The notes beneath the pieces were generated by a model. The model made no database searches, had not been told where the DNA came from, and was given only the letters and a program-made list of their open reading frames with translations. From Longimicrobiales bacterium (GTDB lineage: Bacteria > Gemmatimonadota > Gemmatimonadetes > Longimicrobiales > RSA9), in the NCBI GenBank assembly GCA_035764935.1, contig DASTYK010000094.1, positions 1-48,278 of the forward strand: DNA of 48,278 bases, written 5' to 3'. This document shows, piece after piece, positions 45,544 through 48,278 of this stretch. Each line of letters starts with the position of its first letter. The first letter of the stretch is position 1. A program made the position numbers and the translations under genes.

Positions 45544-46218
45544 ATGCAGATACACACGGCTGCCGATCTGGACGGCCTCGACTTCGCACGCGGCGATGGA
45601 CTCGTCACTGTCATCGTGCAGCATGCGCGCACGGGCGTGGTGCTGATGCTCGCACATGCGGACCGCGCCGCGCTGGAGCGCACACTGGACACGGGTGAGC
45701 TGTGGTTCTGGTCACGCAGCCGGCGGGAGCTGTGGCACAAGGGCGCCACCAGCGGCAATACACTGGGCCTGGTCTCGCTGCACGCAGACTGTGACCGGGA
45801 TGCGCTGCTGGCGCTGGTCGAGCCCGCCGGGCCGGCGTGTCACACGGGTGCCGAGAGCTGCTTCACAGCGCGGCCGACGCTGCCGGCACTGGCCGACGTG
45901 ATCGAGACACGCCGCAGCTCATCAGCGGGGCAGAGCTACACCGCCCGCCTGTTTGCGAACGAAAATCTGCGGCTCAAGAAGCTGGGCGAAGAAGCCGTCG
46001 AGCTGGCACTCGCGTGCAGCTCGGGGGACACGCGCGGCGCGGGCGAGGAAGCGGCGGACATGCTGTACCACCTGCTCGTCGCGTGTGCCGGATCGGGAGT
46101 CCGTCTGGACGACGTGCTGCGCGTGCTGGACGCGCGCCGCTCAGCGGCGGCGGCGTCCGAGAAAGATGCGGTAGATCAGGAGCAGCACGATCGCGCCCAG
46201 GATGGCGATCGCGAATGA
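45544..46218 (+). CDS. hisIE: Fused phosphoribosyl-AMP cyclohydrolase / phosphoribosyl-ATP pyrophosphatase
   Basis: 224 aa. HisI (1-110): [39 protein letters not shown], and Zn/Mg-site Cys in DCDRDALL and CHTGAESCF. HisE (about 115-197): [27 protein letters not shown] and [15 protein letters not shown]. They catalyse steps 3 and 2. After the HisE helix the chain runs 25-27 residues ([20 protein letters not shown]...) encoded entirely opposite the end of the convergent glsB-like gene. The start follows the hisN stop after 5 nt. Confidence 0.94.
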   Translation: MQIHTAADLDGLDFARGDGLVTVIVQHARTGVVLMLAHADRAALERTLDTGELWFWSRSRRELWHKGATSGNTLGLVSLHADCDRDALLALVEPAGPACHTGAESCFTARPTLPALADVIETRRSSSAGQSYTARLFANENLRLKKLGEEAVELALACSSGDTRGAGEEAADMLYHLLVACAGSGVRLDDVLRVLDARRSAAAASEKDAVDQEQHDRAQDGDRE

Positions 46219-46404
46219 CCGCAGGTTGAAGCCGGTGACGGTGCCCCAGCCGAGCAGCTCGGTACTGAGAAAGCCGCCGATCAGCGCGCCGAGGATCCCG
46301 ATGATCACCGTGACCAGGCACCCGCCCGGATCCTTGCCGGGAAGGATGAGCTTGGCGATGCCACCGGCCAGCAGGCCGAAAACGATCCAAGAAAGAATGT
46401 TCAT
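46141..46404 (-). CDS. GlsB/YeaQ/YmgE-family small membrane protein
   Basis: 87 aa, three hydrophobic segments with Gly-rich helices ([53 protein letters not shown]) and basic end RRRR. This is the transglycosylase-associated (Gly-zipper) family, often stress-induced, of unknown mechanism. The start lies 3 nt after the chemoreceptor stop on the same strand, so the two are probably co-transcribed. Its last 78 bp overlap the end of hisIE on the other strand. Confidence 0.9.
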   Translation of the reverse strand: MNILSWIVFGLLAGGIAKLILPGKDPGGCLVTVIIGILGALIGGFLSTELLGWGTVTGFNLRSFAIAILGAIVLLLIYRIFLGRRRR

Positions 46405-46407
46405 TCG

Positions 46408-48111
46408 CTAGACCTGGAACTCCGAGACCAGCTCCTTCAGTGTTTCCGCCGCATGCAGCAGCTCGAGGCTGGCTGCGCTCAACTCCTCCGTCGCGGCTGA
46501 CTGCTCCTCCGCGGCAGCGCTCACCTGCTGCGCACTCGCCGCGTGCGCCTCGGCGGTCGCACCGACCGAGCGCACATTGGCATCTACGGACTGGACCGCC
46601 CGCTGGTTTTCGCCCGCCGCCTCCGCCACGCGCGTTGCTGCCTCGTTGACGTGGGCCACGGCGGCAACGATCTCCTCGAACGCGGCCTCCGCTTCCTTGG
46701 ACGTCTCCTCGACGCCGCTCACCCGGCGGAACCCCCGGTCCATGGTGTGGACCACGGTTTCGATCTGTGTCCGTACGTGCTTGACCGTCGATGCGACGTC
46801 GTCGGCTGCGCGCGCACTCTCGTCCGCCAGCTTGCGCACTTCATCGGCCACGACGCCGAACCCGCGGCCGTGCTCGCCTGCGCGCGCGGCCTCGATCGCG
46901 GCATTGAGCGCGAGCAGGTTCGTCTGGCGGGCGATACCCTGGATCGTTGCAACGAACTGGGTGATGCGCTCGGAGGCGCGCTGCAGCTCGCTCACCTCCG
47001 CGCCGGAGCTGCGGACGACTTCACGCACCTCCAGCAGCATGGCGAGCGCGCGGCCGACTTCCTGCCTGCGCAGCTGTGCGACGTCGCCGATCTGCGCGCC
47101 GACCTCGCGCACGCGATCCGCCGCGGCGCCGATCTCGTCGGCGCGAGAGCGCATCGTGGCCAGCGCCTCGTCGACACCGCGCAGGCCGAGGGCCTGCTCT
47201 TCCGCGCCGTTGGTGATGCCGACCATCGCCGTGGACACTTCCCCGCTCGATGCTGCGACCTCTTCCGAGATGCTCGAAAGATCGGCAGCTGACGCCGTGA
47301 TCTTGTTGGCAGTGCGCACGGTCTCGCCCACGACCACGCGCAGCCGGTCCGCCATGCCCGTGAACGCGCCGGCGAGCACGCGGAACTCGCCCGGCATCCT
47401 GCCATTCAAGCTGACGTTCAGGTTGCCGGAGCCGAACTCGTTGGCCGCATGCACGAGACGGTTGAGCGGCCCTTCCACGGCGCGGACGGTCAGGTACGCG
47501 AAGCCGATCATCAGGGCGGAGGTGATGCCGAGGATGACGAGCAGCACGGTCTGGACACGTTCCTTCTCAGCCTCGAAGGCGCCGGGAGCGAGCTGCGCGC
47601 GCCCCAGCTCGTCACGGCCCAGGGCGCGGATCAGGGCCCGGACGCGCTCCCCCGCCGCGAGTACCGCTTCGCCCTGCTGCAGCGCGGCGTTCGTCTCGCC
47701 GCGCTCGAACGCAGCCTGGACCCGACGGTTGTCCTGCATCAGCCCTGCGTGGAGCCGCTCGATCTCCGCGAGGCGCGAGCGCTGCTCGTCACTGAGATCG
47801 GCCAGCCCCGCATAGCGGCGCTGGATCTCGACGACAGTGCTGCCCAGCGTGTCGAAGCGCGATAGGGCCGCGCTGTCGCCGGTCTGCAGGTACGTCTGCC
47901 CCGCCGCGAGCTGGGCGGACAGCGTGCTCTCCAGCTCGGCGGTCGTCTGGATTCCGTTGTAGAGCGTGGAGACCCTGTCGCTGACCTCGTCGGTGAACGA
48001 GTTCAGCATGACCGTGCTGACGATGACGATCGTCAACGTGCCGAGGAAGGTCAGCACCAACCCGAGGAACAGTCGTCCCTCAATCCTGTCGAAGTAGGCT
48101 CTCAAGCTCAT
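46408..48111 (-). CDS. Methyl-accepting chemotaxis protein
   Basis: 567 aa. Membrane helix 1 (about 13-36), a periplasmic four-helix-type sensor domain (37-187), helix 2 (about 188-210), HAMP (211-263), then a long coiled-coil signalling domain. The hairpin tip is canonical: [20 protein letters not shown] followed by [14 protein letters not shown], where CheA and CheW bind. Gln/Glu pairs such as EEVAASS and [14 protein letters not shown] are likely methylation sites. The ligand is unknown. No C-terminal CheR-tethering pentapeptide. Promoter at 48150-48178. Confidence 0.95.
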   Translation of the reverse strand: MSLRAYFDRIEGRLFLGLVLTFLGTLTIVIVSTVMLNSFTDEVSDRVSTLYNGIQTTAELESTLSAQLAAGQTYLQTGDSAALSRFDTLGSTVVEIQRRYAGLADLSDEQRSRLAEIERLHAGLMQDNRRVQAAFERGETNAALQQGEAVLAAGERVRALIRALGRDELGRAQLAPGAFEAEKERVQTVLLVILGITSALMIGFAYLTVRAVEGPLNRLVHAANEFGSGNLNVSLNGRMPGEFRVLAGAFTGMADRLRVVVGETVRTANKITASAADLSSISEEVAASSGEVSTAMVGITNGAEEQALGLRGVDEALATMRSRADEIGAAADRVREVGAQIGDVAQLRRQEVGRALAMLLEVREVVRSSGAEVSELQRASERITQFVATIQGIARQTNLLALNAAIEAARAGEHGRGFGVVADEVRKLADESARAADDVASTVKHVRTQIETVVHTMDRGFRRVSGVEETSKEAEAAFEEIVAAVAHVNEAATRVAEAAGENQRAVQSVDANVRSVGATAEAHAASAQQVSAAAEEQSAATEELSAASLELLHAAETLKELVSEFQV

Positions 48112-48149
48112 CGCCGAGCGACGGGAAGAATGGCCGGGGAGGCTGGGAC

Positions 48150-48178
48150 AAGATGCCGACGGCGCTTGCGGCTGTCAA
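48150..48178 (-). promoter_or_regulatory. Promoter of the chemoreceptor gene
   Basis: Minus strand: TTGACA (48173-48178), 17-bp spacer, CATCTT (48150-48155). The start near 48143 gives a leader of about 32 nt. A weaker plus-strand pair, TTGCGG (48166-48171) and CATACT (48190-48195) with 18-bp spacing, overlaps it and could serve the gene at the right edge. Confidence 0.45.
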
Positions 48179-48223
48179 CGAGAAAACGCCATACTCGACA
48201 GGGAATTACACGCGTGGGGAGGC

Positions 48224-48278
48224 ATGGTGCAAGAAGAGCGGTCCGGGCTCACCCCGATTCCGCAGGAGCGCAGGCAGA
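48224..48278 (+). CDS. Start of a gene truncated by the window edge, possibly an NCS1-type transporter
   Basis: Only 18 codons are present: MVQEERSGLTPIPQERRQ. GGGGAGG lies directly before the ATG, only 1 nt away; a GTG at the next codon would have better spacing. The LTPIPxxxR pattern resembles the N-terminus of nucleobase:cation symporters (NCS1), but the match is too short to rely on. Confidence 0.4.
   Translation, partial: MVQEERSGLTPIPQERRQ

Overview
The window is about 48 kb of high-GC, densely packed bacterial chromosome. Shine-Dalgarno sequences are common, ATGA/GTGA gene overlaps are pervasive, and sigma70-like promoters follow a TTGAC-type / 16-18 bp / TAnnnT pattern. Lineage is an inference: the DUF4837-type lipoprotein, paired secreted amidohydrolases, dnaE-accA-PSP1-metG order and high GC suggest Gemmatimonadota or a neighbour. 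Visible Shine-Dalgarno sites and ordinary -35/-10 boxes argue against Bacteroidota. No phage, insertion sequence, CRISPR array or tRNA gene was found. The content is mostly housekeeping, with several unusual arrangements.

Layout. 1-1037: the 5' end of a 16S rRNA (minus) with leader hairpin, boxA and promoter, preceded by a gene for an extremely acidic Trp-containing small protein. 1038-6720 (minus): typA, a long imperfect inverted repeat, then a coupled set otsB > Kef-type antiporter > lipoprotein > CDF zinc exporter. 6864-14972 (plus): DUF4837 lipoprotein, dnaE, accA, ricT-like PSP1 gene, metG. 15230-20421 (plus): M23 peptidase, coiled-coil lipoprotein, fadJ-type fusion, DUF402 protein, DsbA-like protein. 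20422-21841 (minus): membrane DsbA, VKOR and a 66-aa protein, a coupled disulfide-forming set. 21900-23552: a HAD phosphatase and a monofunctional transglycosylase whose divergent start codons are 3 bp apart.

23572-28956 (minus): gyrA, threonine/serine dehydratase, class I amidotransferase and P1 peptidase. 29195-31875 (minus): two tandem exported amidohydrolases, the second without its metal ligands. 31961-36348 (minus): a lipoprotein with a two-domain glycosyltransferase, then uvrA. 36707-36832: an overlooked 41-aa hydrophobic protein. 36934-38493 (minus): a class V aminotransferase and yhbY.

38541-46218 (plus) is a complete histidine operon: promoter, a leader peptide with six His codons, an intrinsic-terminator attenuator, hisG, a fused hisDC, hisH, hisA, hisB, hisF, hisN and hisIE. 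Nearly all cistrons overlap by 1-4 nt, so all ten steps from PRPP and ATP to histidine are encoded in one unit under apparent histidine-sensing attenuation. The operon end overlaps a convergent GlsB/YeaQ-type membrane protein gene, followed by a chemoreceptor (minus). A truncated plus-strand gene starts at the right edge.
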